Shown here piece by piece: positions 37,016-44,827 of a DNA stretch of 64,000 nucleotides (position 1 is its first letter; each line of letters opens with the position of its first letter). Both the position numbers and the translations under genes were made by a program. This DNA is from Rubrivivax sp. (GTDB taxonomy: Bacteria > Pseudomonadota > Gammaproteobacteria > Burkholderiales > Burkholderiaceae_C), in NCBI GenBank assembly GCA_030653385.1, contig JAURZM010000050.1, positions 248,001 through 312,000 on the forward strand, written 5' to 3'. The notes under the pieces were generated by a model. That model saw only the letters and a program-made list of their open reading frames with translations. It searched no databases and was not told where the DNA came from.

Positions 37016-37086
37016 ATGCAGCCTTTGCAATGCGCCCCGCTGGACGCGTTGAAAAGGCCCCGGCCGGATGGCCAGGACCGAGGGCC

Positions 37087-37278
37087 TTACATGCCCTTCC
37101 GGATGAACTTGATGGCCATCACGGCGATGATGGCCACGAGGACGGCGGTCGCGACAGTCAGGCCATCGGCCTTCATGTCCGTGATGGCCGTGGTCACGTC
37201 GGCCGGGACGGCGGCCTGCACTTGCGAAGCGAAACCCAGCACAGCGGCCGGGACCAGAGCGAGACGAGCTTTCAACAT
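37087..37278 (-). CDS. Major coat protein (pVIII-like)
   Basis: A 63-residue precursor. Signal peptide about 1-22, cut after SQVQA, leaves a 41-residue mature protein: an acidic amphipathic N-terminus (AVPADVTTAITDMKADG), one membrane helix (LTVATAVLVAIIAVMAIKF) and a basic end (IRKGM) that faces the DNA. This is the classic pVIII layout. Several thousand copies would coat the ssDNA. Confidence 0.9.
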   Translation of the reverse strand: MLKARLALVPAAVLGFASQVQAAVPADVTTAITDMKADGLTVATAVLVAIIAVMAIKFIRKGM

Positions 37279-37335
37279 GGGGAACCTTTCAGAAGACAGT
37301 GCGAGGATTGATGCTGAGCGGGTGCACTAGCCCGC

Positions 37336-37689
37336 TCAGCTCGCCCGTGCAGCACGCACGAGGAACATGATCGCGTAGACCGAAGCCCACACGCCGAAGA
37401 CAAGCCAGGACGCTTCGAGGGCGTCGCCAGCGGTGAAGGTGTGCGGCGGGTAATCGACCGCGATATGGCACAGCAGGTAATCGGGATCCGGTTGCTCTGC
37501 GCCGATGGACGTGTCCCAGCAGACTGGGTTCGGCGTCGAAACATAGGGGCCGATGACTGACCAAACGCCTGTCTCTGCGGCTTCCGAGCAGCCGTACGGG
37601 CGCGAGGTCAGCGAGAAGATCGCCACCTGTCCGGCAAGCGTGTCAACGCCCCCAGGACCGACAGCAGAGAAGTACGCCGGGCAAGTCAT
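37336..37689 (-). CDS. Small phage membrane protein, unknown
   Basis: A 117-residue protein with Cys residues at about 3, 34, 57 and 74 in the first part and a C-terminal hydrophobic helix (SWLVFGVWASVYAIMFLVRAA). Start overlaps the stop of the gene before it (ATGA). No family recognised; in phages of this type genes here encode minor virion or assembly proteins. Confidence 0.65.
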   Translation of the reverse strand: MTCPAYFSAVGPGGVDTLAGQVAIFSLTSRPYGCSEAAETGVWSVIGPYVSTPNPVCWDTSIGAEQPDPDYLLCHIAVDYPPHTFTAGDALEASWLVFGVWASVYAIMFLVRAARAS

Positions 37690-37943
37690 CGCCGCACCCC
37701 TGGAGCCGGGAACGCGACCGCCTCAGGCGACGAAATCAGACGCGCCAGGTCCGCGTCGAAGACCGCTGGGTCAAGCGGCGTTTCTGAGCGCGAGACACGC
37801 GGCGGCGGTTGATGCATGAAGCCATCGACGACCCCATCGAGGTAGCCGTGAGCGCTGCCGACCATGAAGCCGACGCCGAGGTAGACCGCCACGGACACGA
37901 GCGAGAGCAAGCGCGAGAACCAATCAGGACGGTCGTCGCTCAT
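37686..37943 (-). CDS. Small phage protein with one membrane segment, unknown
   Basis: An 85-residue protein from ATG 37943 (MSDDRPDWFSRLL). A hydrophobic stretch at about 11-30 is followed by a polar tail. A longer frame to 38054 overlaps the next gene and is less likely. No family recognised. Its stop overlaps the start of the 117-residue gene. Confidence 0.6.
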   Translation of the reverse strand: MSDDRPDWFSRLLSLVSVAVYLGVGFMVGSAHGYLDGVVDGFMHQPPPRVSRSETPLDPAVFDADLARLISSPEAVAFPAPGVRR

Positions 37944-37960
37944 GGCCTGGGTCCCTTCTG

Positions 37961-38074
37961 TCAGCCGACTTGCCCAAACGAACCGCCGTCGGGGACGGAA
38001 GGCGACGACCGGCCGAACGCCAAGAGCAGAAGCGCCAGGAACAACGCAACCCACAGCGACGGCCGGGCGTTCAC
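37961..38074 (-). CDS. 37-residue hydrophobic phage protein
   Basis: A GTG start at 38074 overlaps the stop of the ssDNA-binding gene (GTGA), and the frame ends at 37961. The product MNARPSLWVALFLALLLLAF... is one membrane helix with a short Ser/Pro/Gly tail. The tight overlap argues that it is translated. Role unknown, possibly a minor coat protein. Confidence 0.55.
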   Translation of the reverse strand: MNARPSLWVALFLALLLLAFGRSSPSVPDGGSFGQVG

Positions 38075-38367
38075 TTGGCAGCCTTCACGGGAACCGACTG
38101 CAGGCCGACCAACTCCGCGTTGATCTTCCGGCCGCCGTCTTGACGGGTATCGGCGCGGAGGGCGAAGGAACCGACGAAGGTCCCGACGCCGATTTTGCCC
38201 ATCAGCTCTTTCGGGATCATGAGCACGCCGACCTGGGCCGGGGTGCCGTCCTCGTTCAGGATGATGCATTCAGCGTCTTGCATCTCGTACGGGTTGCCGG
38301 TCCGCTTGCTCGTGCCCTTGCGAGGTTCGTTGAGCTTGATGATTTGAAGGATCGAGGTAAAGGCCAT
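38071..38367 (-). CDS. Phage single-stranded DNA-binding protein (pV-like)
   Basis: A 98-residue protein, first gene of the minus-strand array, with the beta-rich pattern of inovirus ssDNA-binding proteins (SILQIIKLNEPRKG, QDAECIILNEDGTPAQVGVLMIP). It would coat plus strands and switch replication from double- to single-stranded product. Its ATG at 38367 is preceded by GAGCCCTTC-poor sequence; the start is fixed by the MAFTSILQI opening and the divergent regulator gene. Confidence 0.8.
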   Translation of the reverse strand: MAFTSILQIIKLNEPRKGTSKRTGNPYEMQDAECIILNEDGTPAQVGVLMIPKELMGKIGVGTFVGSFALRADTRQDGGRKINAELVGLQSVPVKAAK

Positions 38368-38409
38368 GAAGGGCTCCGAGGTTGTGGGCGCGCTGGCCCG
38401 TGCAGAATG

Positions 38410-38456
38410 CAGGCTTAACGCCTGAAACGCTAGATTTTCTCTAGCTCACCGGAGGA
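38410..38456. promoter_or_regulatory. Divergent control region of the prophage
   Basis: The 93-bp gap between the ssDNA-binding gene and the HTH regulator holds two perfect short palindromes: CAGGC-TTAAC-GCCTG (38410-38424) and GCTAGA-TTTTC-TCTAGC (38429-38445). A strong GGAGGA ribosome-binding site (38451-38456) serves the regulator. The palindromes are likely operators of the regulator. Confidence 0.55.
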
Positions 38457-38460
38457 TGCC

Positions 38461-38772
38461 ATGCAGAAAGCCGAACGTCAACGCCCGGTTGTCAACACCG
38501 ACCTAATTGAGAAGGCAGCCGCCAAGCTCGGGACACAGGCCGCACTCTGCAGACACCTTGGGGTGCCGACCTCAGTCATGTCCAACTGGAAGACGGGCCA
38601 CACGCCCTGCCCAGCCGAGTACCGAGCGCTCATGTACGCAGTGATCGGCTACCCACCCGACAGGGCAGCGGCAATGGGGCTCATAGAAGCCAACCTGCAC
38701 AAACCAATGGGCCAGAAGCTGGCCGCAATGATCGGAATCGGTGTCGAGGTTGTCCGCAGAGCAAAATCCTAA
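38461..38772 (+). CDS. Helix-turn-helix phage regulator (Cro/Cox-like)
   Basis: A 103-residue protein with a helix-turn-helix in KLGTQAALCRHLGVPTSVMSNWKTG (about residues 23-47), resembling YdaS/Cro-type regulators. The remainder is helical. It is divergent from the structural operon, so it probably controls phage gene expression from the intervening operators. Its stop codon at 38770-38772 marks the right end of the prophage, 24 bp before the alaC start. Confidence 0.85.
   Translation: MQKAERQRPVVNTDLIEKAAAKLGTQAALCRHLGVPTSVMSNWKTGHTPCPAEYRALMYAVIGYPPDRAAAMGLIEANLHKPMGQKLAAMIGIGVEVVRRAKS
38765..38771. other. Candidate right attachment core (attR)
   Basis: AATCCTA, matching the left copy AATTCTA in 6 of 7 positions. 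It overlaps the regulator stop codon. Weak evidence on its own; the distance of 7047 bp between the two fits a complete inovirus genome. Confidence 0.3.
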
Positions 38773-38796
38773 GTTCCGTCTGGAGCGTGCCTCGCT

Positions 38797-40023
38797 GTGA
38801 AACCCATCGCCAAATCGAACAAGCTCGCCAACGTGGCCTACGACATCCGCGGGCCCGTGCTCGACAAGGCGCGGCAGATGCAGGAAGAGGGCCACAAGAT
38901 CATCCAGCTGAACATCGGCAATGTGGCGGCCTTCGGGCTGATGCCACCCGACGAGATCGTGCAGGACATGATCCGCAACCTGCCCGATGCGGCGGGTTAC
39001 ACCGACAGCAAGGGTCTGTTTGCTCCGCGCAAGGCGGTGGTGCACTACACCCAGGAAAAGGGCATCCAGGGTGTCACGGTGGACGATGTCTACCTGGGCA
39101 ACGGCGCTTCCGAGCTGATCCAGATGGCCATCAGCGCGCTGGTCAACGACGGCGACGAGATACTGATTCCCGCGCCCGACTTCCCGCTGTACACCGCGGT
39201 CGTGGGCCTATCTGGCGGCAAGCCGGTGCACTACGTGTGCGACGAACAGGCCGGCTGGCTGCCCGACATCGAAGACATCCGCCGCAAGATCACGCCCCGC
39301 ACCCGCGGCATCATGGTCTGCAACCCGAACAACCCCACCGGCGCGCTGTACCCCGACAGTGTGCTGGTGCAGATCATCGAACTGGCCCGCCAGCACCAGC
39401 TGGTGGTGTTTGCCGACGAGATCTACGACAAGACGCTTTACGACGGCCACACCCACACCGCGATGGCCAGCCTGGCCGACGACGTGCTGTTCATCAGCTT
39501 CAACGGCCTGAGCAAAAACTACCGCAGCTGCGGCTACCGCGCCGGCTGGATGGTGGTCAGCGGTGAAAAGCGCCATGCCCGCGACTACATCGAGGGCCTG
39601 AACATGCTGGCTTCGCTGCGCCTGTGTTCGAACACACCGGGCCAGCTGGCGATCCAGACCGCGCTGGGCGGCTACCAGAGCATCAAGGACTTGGTGGCAC
39701 CTGGCGGCCGGCTGTGCAAGCAGCGCGACCTGGCCTATGAGCTGCTGACGCAGATACCGGGGGTCAGCGTGGTCAAGCCCAAGGCGGCGCTGTACATGTT
39801 CCCGCGCCTGGACCCGACGGTCTACCCGATCGAAGACGACCAGCAGTTTGCCTACGAGCTGCTGGCCGAGCAGAAAGTGCTGATCGTGCAGGGCACCGGT
39901 TTCAACTGGATCAACAACGAACACTTCCGGCTCGTTTTCCTGCCCAACGTCGACGACCTGTCCGAAGCCATCGGCCGCATCGAGAAGTTCCTGTACGGTT
40001 ACCGCAAACGCCACAGCGCGTGA
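38797..40023 (+). CDS. alaC: Alanine-type PLP-dependent aminotransferase (AlaC/YfdZ-like)
   Basis: A 408-residue fold-type I aminotransferase that uses PLP to transfer amino groups between alanine/other amino acids and 2-oxoacids. The N-terminal SNKLANVAYDIRGPV is typical, CNPNNPTGALYPD lies near residue 175, and the PLP Lys is in SFNGLSKNYRSCGYRAGW. The GTG start at 38797 is only 24 bp beyond the prophage regulator gene, so the native promoter has been separated from the gene. Confidence 0.9.
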   Translation: MKPIAKSNKLANVAYDIRGPVLDKARQMQEEGHKIIQLNIGNVAAFGLMPPDEIVQDMIRNLPDAAGYTDSKGLFAPRKAVVHYTQEKGIQGVTVDDVYLGNGASELIQMAISALVNDGDEILIPAPDFPLYTAVVGLSGGKPVHYVCDEQAGWLPDIEDIRRKITPRTRGIMVCNPNNPTGALYPDSVLVQIIELARQHQLVVFADEIYDKTLYDGHTHTAMASLADDVLFISFNGLSKNYRSCGYRAGWMVVSGEKRHARDYIEGLNMLASLRLCSNTPGQLAIQTALGGYQSIKDLVAPGGRLCKQRDLAYELLTQIPGVSVVKPKAALYMFPRLDPTVYPIEDDQQFAYELLAEQKVLIVQGTGFNWINNEHFRLVFLPNVDDLSEAIGRIEKFLYGYRKRHSA

Positions 40024-40034
40024 GAAAAACATCC

Positions 40035-41378
40035 ATGGCCCTCAAACCCATCCAAGTCGGCCTGCTGGGCTTTGGCGTCGTCGGCAGCGGCGTGTTCCAG
40101 GTTCTGCAGCGCAACCAGCTCGAGATCTGCCGCCGCGCCGGGCGTGACATCGTCGTCAAGAGCGTCTCTCGGCGCGACCTGGCTGCCGCACGTGCGGTGG
40201 TGGGTGACCAGGCCGCCGTGGTGGCCGATGCGCGCGACATCATCCGCGACCCTGCCATCGACATCGTGGTCGAACTCATCGGCGGCACCGGCATCGCTCG
40301 TGAACTGGTGCTGGAGGCCATTGCCGCCGGCAAACACGTGGTCACGGCCAACAAGGCGCTGCTGGCGGTGCATGGCAGCGAGATCTTTGCCGCAGCCAGC
40401 AGCAAGGGCGTGATGGTGGCCTTCGAAGCGGCAGTGGCGGGCGGCATTCCCATCATCAAGGCGCTGCGCGAAGGCCTTACAGCCAATCGCATCGAATGGG
40501 TGGCCGGCATCATCAATGGCACGACCAATTTCATCCTCAGCGAGATGCGTTCGAAGGGCCTGGACTTCGGCCTCGTGTTGAAAGAAGCACAGCGCCTGGG
40601 CTACGCCGAAGCCGACCCCACCTTCGACATCGAAGGGGTGGACGCGGCGCACAAGGCCACCATCCTGTGTGCCATCGCCTTCGGTGTGCCGGTGCAATTC
40701 GACAAGGCCCATGTCGAAGGCATTGCTGCGCTGCAGGCGGTGGACATCCGCTACGCCGAGCAACTGGGCTACCGCATCAAGCTGCTGGGCATCACCAAGC
40801 GTCGCGACGACATGCAAGGTGCCGCCTACGCGGCAGGGGGCATCGAACTGCGTGTGCACCCGACGCTGATCCCCAGCACCCGGCTCATCGCCAATGTCGA
40901 AGGTGCGATGAACGCCGTGGTGGTGCAGGGCGACGCCGTCGGCTCCACGCTCTACTACGGCAAGGGCGCCGGCAGCGAGCCCACGGCCAGCGCGGTCATC
41001 GCCGACCTGGTCGACATCACCCGGCTGGCCACCGCCGACCCCGACCACCGCGTGCCTCACCTGGCCTTCCAGCCCGGCGCGATGGCCAACACGCCCATCC
41101 TGCCGATGAGCGAGGTGGTCACCGCCTTCTACCTGCGCCTGGTGGTGGCCGACAAGGCAGGTGTGCTGGCGCGCATCACCGGCATCCTGGCCGACAACGA
41201 CATCAGCATCGACGCCGTGCTGCAGCGGGAAAGTGCCGAAGGCGAAAAACAGACCGACCTGATCATCCTGACACACGACACCGTCGAAGGCCGCATGAAT
41301 GCCGCGCTGGCGCAGATGCAGGCGCTGCCCACCGTGCTGGCGCCGATCGTGCGCATCCGCAAGGAAGAACTGAGTTGA
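40035..41378 (+). CDS. hom: Homoserine dehydrogenase
   Basis: A 447-residue enzyme that reduces aspartate semialdehyde to homoserine, feeding threonine and methionine synthesis. The NAD-binding GFGVVGSGVF is near residue 12, the catalytic core has ITNGTTNFILSEM-like GIINGTTNFIL near 165, and a C-terminal ACT domain (about 350-440) probably senses threonine. ATG 40035 is used. It follows alaC by 11 bp and overlaps the thrC start (TTGA). Confidence 0.95.
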   Translation: MALKPIQVGLLGFGVVGSGVFQVLQRNQLEICRRAGRDIVVKSVSRRDLAAARAVVGDQAAVVADARDIIRDPAIDIVVELIGGTGIARELVLEAIAAGKHVVTANKALLAVHGSEIFAAASSKGVMVAFEAAVAGGIPIIKALREGLTANRIEWVAGIINGTTNFILSEMRSKGLDFGLVLKEAQRLGYAEADPTFDIEGVDAAHKATILCAIAFGVPVQFDKAHVEGIAALQAVDIRYAEQLGYRIKLLGITKRRDDMQGAAYAAGGIELRVHPTLIPSTRLIANVEGAMNAVVVQGDAVGSTLYYGKGAGSEPTASAVIADLVDITRLATADPDHRVPHLAFQPGAMANTPILPMSEVVTAFYLRLVVADKAGVLARITGILADNDISIDAVLQRESAEGEKQTDLIILTHDTVEGRMNAALAQMQALPTVLAPIVRIRKEELS

Positions 41379-42808
41379 AGTACATCTCGACCCGTGGTGA
41401 CCAGACACCGCGCGGCTTCAGCGACATCCTGCTCGAAGGCCTGGCGCCCGACGGTGGGCTCTACCTGCCCACGCACTACCCGAAGGTCGACGAGACCACG
41501 CTGAGCCGCTGGCGTGGCCTGAGCTACGCCGGGCTGGCTTTCGAGGTGCTGTCGCTGTACATCGACGACATCCCGGCCGCCGACCTGAAACGGCTGTGTG
41601 ATGCCACCTACACCGAAGCGGTGTTCGGCACACCGCAGATCACGCCGCTGAAGCCGCTGCGTGAAGGGCTGTGTCTGCAGGCCCTTTCGAACGGCCCGAC
41701 CCTGGCCTTCAAGGACATGGCCATGCAGTTGCTGGGCAACCTGTTCGAATACGAACTGGCACGCCGCGGCGAAGAGCTGAACATCCTGGGTGCGACCAGC
41801 GGCGACACCGGCAGTGCGGCCGAGTACGCGATGCGCGGCAAGCGCGGTGTGCGGGTGTTCATGCTGTCGCCGCACGGCCGCATGAGCCCCTTCCAGCAGG
41901 CGCAGATGTTCAGCCTGCAAGACGCCAACATCCACAACATCGCCGTCGAGGGTGTGTTCGACGACTGCCAGGACATCGTCAAGGCCGTCAGCAACGACCT
42001 GGGCTTCAAGCGCCAGCACCGCATCGGCACCGTCAACAGCATCAACTGGGCGCGTTTGCTGGCGCAGGTGGTTTACTACTTCGCAGGGTACTTTCAAGCG
42101 ACCTCTGGTCGCTTTCAGTCCACGAAGTCGAACGCCGACAAGGTCAGCTTCGCCGTGCCCAGCGGCAACTTCGGCAACATCTGCGCTGGCCATGTCGCGC
42201 GCTGCATGGGCCTGCCCATCGAGCATCTGGTGCTGGCCACCAACGAAAACGACGTGCTCGACGAGTTTTTCCGCACCGGCACCTACCGCGTGCGCGCCAC
42301 GGCGGAAACCCACGAGACGTCGAGCCCTTCGATGGACATCAGCAAGGCCAGCAACTTCGAACGCTTCGTGTTCGACCTGCTGGGCCGCGACGGCGCCCGT
42401 ACTGCCGCGCTGTTCGGGCCCGCGCTGGCCAAGGAAGGTGGCTTCACGGTCACACACGAAGAATTCGCGCGCATCGCCGGTTTCGGTTTTGTCTCGGGCA
42501 AAAGCACCCACGCCGACCGCCTGGCCACCATCCGCGGCACCTGGCAGGACAGCGGCGTGATGATCGACACCCACACCGCCGACGGCCTGAAAGTGGCGCT
42601 GGCGCACTTGCGGCCCGGGGTGCCGATGCTGGTGCTGGAAACCGCGCTGCCGGCCAAGTTCGCTGCCACCATCCGCGAAGCCACGGGGCTTGACCCCGAA
42701 CCGCCGGCGGCGCTGCGGGGCATCGAAAACCTGCCCAAGCGTTTCACCGTGATGCCACCCGACGTGGCGCAGGTGAAGCGCTTCATCCAGCAGCACTGCG
42801 CCGCATGA
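41375..42808 (+). CDS. thrC: Threonine synthase
   Basis: A 477-residue PLP enzyme converting O-phosphohomoserine to threonine. PLP Lys in TLAFKDMAMQLLGN, phosphate-binding loop GATSGDTGSAAEYA, and FAVPSGNFGNICAGH are all present. A TTG start at 41375 overlaps the hom stop. A seven-residue stretch (SGRFQST) between the GYFQAT and KSNADKVSF segments looks like an in-frame addition compared with the usual protein; it is coded by a perfect inverted repeat at 42096-42114. Confidence 0.94.
   Translation: MKYISTRGDQTPRGFSDILLEGLAPDGGLYLPTHYPKVDETTLSRWRGLSYAGLAFEVLSLYIDDIPAADLKRLCDATYTEAVFGTPQITPLKPLREGLCLQALSNGPTLAFKDMAMQLLGNLFEYELARRGEELNILGATSGDTGSAAEYAMRGKRGVRVFMLSPHGRMSPFQQAQMFSLQDANIHNIAVEGVFDDCQDIVKAVSNDLGFKRQHRIGTVNSINWARLLAQVVYYFAGYFQATSGRFQSTKSNADKVSFAVPSGNFGNICAGHVARCMGLPIEHLVLATNENDVLDEFFRTGTYRVRATAETHETSSPSMDISKASNFERFVFDLLGRDGARTAALFGPALAKEGGFTVTHEEFARIAGFGFVSGKSTHADRLATIRGTWQDSGVMIDTHTADGLKVALAHLRPGVPMLVLETALPAKFAATIREATGLDPEPPAALRGIENLPKRFTVMPPDVAQVKRFIQQHCAA
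42096..42114. repeat. Short palindrome inside thrC
   Basis: AAGCGACC-TCT-GGTCGCTT is a perfect 8-bp inverted repeat with TTTCA on both sides. It lies in the part of thrC that codes for a likely added stretch of residues. Confidence 0.5.
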
Positions 42809-44067
42809 ACAGGCCTGAACCGCGCCCGCTGCTGAGCCTGGACGAGGCCATGGCCCGCCTGGTGGCTGGCGCTGCGCCACACCGCATCACGCAGACCGAA
42901 GCCCTGTCCACCTTCGAAGCGCTGGGGCGTGTGCTGGCGCAAGGAGTGAACTCGGCGCTGGACGTGCCACCCGAAGACAACACCTCGATGGACGGTTACG
43001 CACTGCGTGCTGCCGACGTGCCGCAGCCCGGCACGGTGTTGGCCGTGGCACAGCGCATCCCGGCCGGCGTCGTGGGCCAGCCGCTGCAGGCCGGCACGGC
43101 CGCGCGCATCTTCACCGGTGGCCAGGTGCCGGCCGGCGCCGACGCGGTGGTGATGCAGGAACAGTGCGAAGCCTTGCCAGGTGAGGCCGCCGGCGGCCTG
43201 GGCAGCGTGCGAGTCAACAGCGTGCCACAAGCCGGCCAGTGGATCCGCCGTCGTGGCGAAGACGTGCAACGTGGCGCGCCCGTGCTGCACGCCGGTGAGC
43301 GCCTCACGCCGCAGGCGCTGGGCATGGCGGCTTCGGTGGGCGCGGGCCAGTTGACGGTGTTGCGCCGACCGCGTGTGGCCATCTTTTCCACGGGCGACGA
43401 ATTGATGATGCCCGGCGAGCCGCTGCGCCCCGGCGCCATCTACAACAGCAACCGCTTCGTGCTGCGTGGCCTGGCGCAGGCCGCGGGTTGCGAAGCCACC
43501 GACCTGGGCATCGTGCCCGACCGCCTGGACGCCACGCGCGCCGCGTTGCGCCAGGCGGCCGAACACCACGACCTCATCGTCACCAGTGGCGGTGTGTCGG
43601 TGGGCGAAGAAGACCACCTGAAGCCGGCGGCGCAGGCCGAAGGGCAGGTGGACCATTGGCAGATCGCCATGAAGCCCGGCAAGCCGCTGGCCTTCGGTGC
43701 CATCCGCCGGCCCGACGGCACGTCCGCGCTGTTGGTGGGGCTGCCCGGCAACCCGGTGTCGTCTTTCATCACCTGGCTGCTGGCCGTCACGGCCGTGCTG
43801 CGCACGCTGCAAGGCATGTCCGCCGGTTTGCCCCGGGGCCTGCCGATGCGCGCCGACTTCGACTGGTTGAAGCCCGACAAACGCCGCGAGTTCCTGCGGG
43901 TGCGCCTGAACGCCGAAGGTGGCCTGGAACTGTTCGGCAACCAGAGCTCGGGGGTGCTGACCTCGGCCGTGTGGGCCGATGGCCTGGTGGACAACCCGCC
44001 GGCCCAGGCGATCCGCCGTGGCGACAGCGTGTGTTTCCTGCCCTTGTCGGAACTGGTGGCGCGATGA
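42805..44067 (+). CDS. moeA: Molybdopterin molybdenumtransferase MoeA
   Basis: A 420-residue enzyme that inserts molybdenum into adenylated molybdopterin. Conserved MDGYALRA in domain I, GAIYNSNRF and the TSGGVSVGEEDH loop in the catalytic domain, and GLPGNPVSSFITW are visible. The start codon overlaps the thrC stop (ATGA), so moeA is expressed with the threonine genes. Confidence 0.96.
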   Translation: MNRPEPRPLLSLDEAMARLVAGAAPHRITQTEALSTFEALGRVLAQGVNSALDVPPEDNTSMDGYALRAADVPQPGTVLAVAQRIPAGVVGQPLQAGTAARIFTGGQVPAGADAVVMQEQCEALPGEAAGGLGSVRVNSVPQAGQWIRRRGEDVQRGAPVLHAGERLTPQALGMAASVGAGQLTVLRRPRVAIFSTGDELMMPGEPLRPGAIYNSNRFVLRGLAQAAGCEATDLGIVPDRLDATRAALRQAAEHHDLIVTSGGVSVGEEDHLKPAAQAEGQVDHWQIAMKPGKPLAFGAIRRPDGTSALLVGLPGNPVSSFITWLLAVTAVLRTLQGMSAGLPRGLPMRADFDWLKPDKRREFLRVRLNAEGGLELFGNQSSGVLTSAVWADGLVDNPPAQAIRRGDSVCFLPLSELVAR

Positions 44068-44315
44068 AGATCCGCGTCCGTTATTTCGCTTCCTTGCGTG
44101 AAGCGCTGGGGGCCGACGAAAACATCGACATGCCCGAAGCCGGCACGGTGGCCGAGCTGCGCAACTTGCTGCTGGCCCTGGGCGGCCGCCACGCCGAGGT
44201 GCTGGCGCGCGGGCGTGCTGTGCGCACGGCGCTGAACCAGACCTTGTGCGACGAAGCGACGGCCTTGAGCGAAGGCGACGAAGTGGCGTTTTTCCCGCCG
44301 GTGACCGGCGGCTGA
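44064..44315 (+). CDS. moaD: Molybdopterin synthase sulfur-carrier subunit MoaD
   Basis: An 83-residue ubiquitin-like protein that delivers sulfur to the pterin as a C-terminal thiocarboxylate. The opening KIRVRYFASLREALG and the C-terminal VTGG (functional Gly-Gly) identify it. ATG overlaps the moeA stop; moaE follows 5 bp later. Confidence 0.96.
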   Translation: MKIRVRYFASLREALGADENIDMPEAGTVAELRNLLLALGGRHAEVLARGRAVRTALNQTLCDEATALSEGDEVAFFPPVTGG

Positions 44316-44320
44316 AGCGC

Positions 44321-44797
44321 ATGGCCCGTGTGACCATCCAGACCCACGACTTCGACCTCTCGGCCGAGGTGGCTGCGCTGCGTGCGGGCGACGGTGGCGT
44401 GGGCGCAGTGGCCACCTTCACCGGCACCGTGCGCGACCGCACCGGCGAGGGCCCGGGCATCAGCGCGATGGAGCTGGAGCACTACCCCGGCATGACCGAA
44501 AGTGCCATCGAAGCCATGATCGACGCGGCGCACCGGCGTTTCGACATCCTGGGGGCGCGGGTGATTCACCGCGTCGGCGTGTTGCAGCCACGGGACCAGA
44601 TCGTGCTGGTGGCCGTCACGTCTGCTCACCGGGGCCAGGCTTTCCAGGCCTGCGAGTTCCTGATGGACTACCTGAAGACCCAGGCCCCGTTCTGGAAAAA
44701 GGAAACCAGCGCCGATGGTGCACGCTGGGTCGACGCACGGGTGGCCGACGACGCCGCGCTGGCGCGTTGGGGCATCGTGGCCACCAATGCCGGATGA
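44321..44797 (+). CDS. moaE: Molybdopterin synthase catalytic subunit MoaE
   Basis: A 158-residue protein that forms molybdopterin from precursor Z with MoaD-thiocarboxylate. GAVATFTGTVRD (about 28-39), LEHYPGM, IHRVGVLQPRD, SAHRGQAFQAC and the catalytic Lys in YLKTQAPFWKKE are present. It directly follows moaD. Confidence 0.96.
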   Translation: MARVTIQTHDFDLSAEVAALRAGDGGVGAVATFTGTVRDRTGEGPGISAMELEHYPGMTESAIEAMIDAAHRRFDILGARVIHRVGVLQPRDQIVLVAVTSAHRGQAFQACEFLMDYLKTQAPFWKKETSADGARWVDARVADDAALARWGIVATNAG

Positions 44798-44827
44798 ACG
44801 CCGAGTGAGCGCGGGCTGAACCAGGCC

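Larger units (their letters stand above)
31718..38772. mobile_element. Inovirus (filamentous phage) prophage, about 7.05 kb
   Basis: The block carries a filamentous-phage gene set: HUH Rep, Zot (pI-like assembly ATPase), pVI-like, TspB/pIII-like, a pVII/pIX-like micro-protein, pVIII-like coat and ssDNA-binding protein on one strand, with a divergent HTH regulator and its own serine recombinase. It separates two chromosomal genes (Mth938-like and alaC) that normally lie head to head at this locus. Boundaries are inferred from the flanking gene ends and a short imperfect repeat; exact ends may be off by a few bases. Confidence 0.88.
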
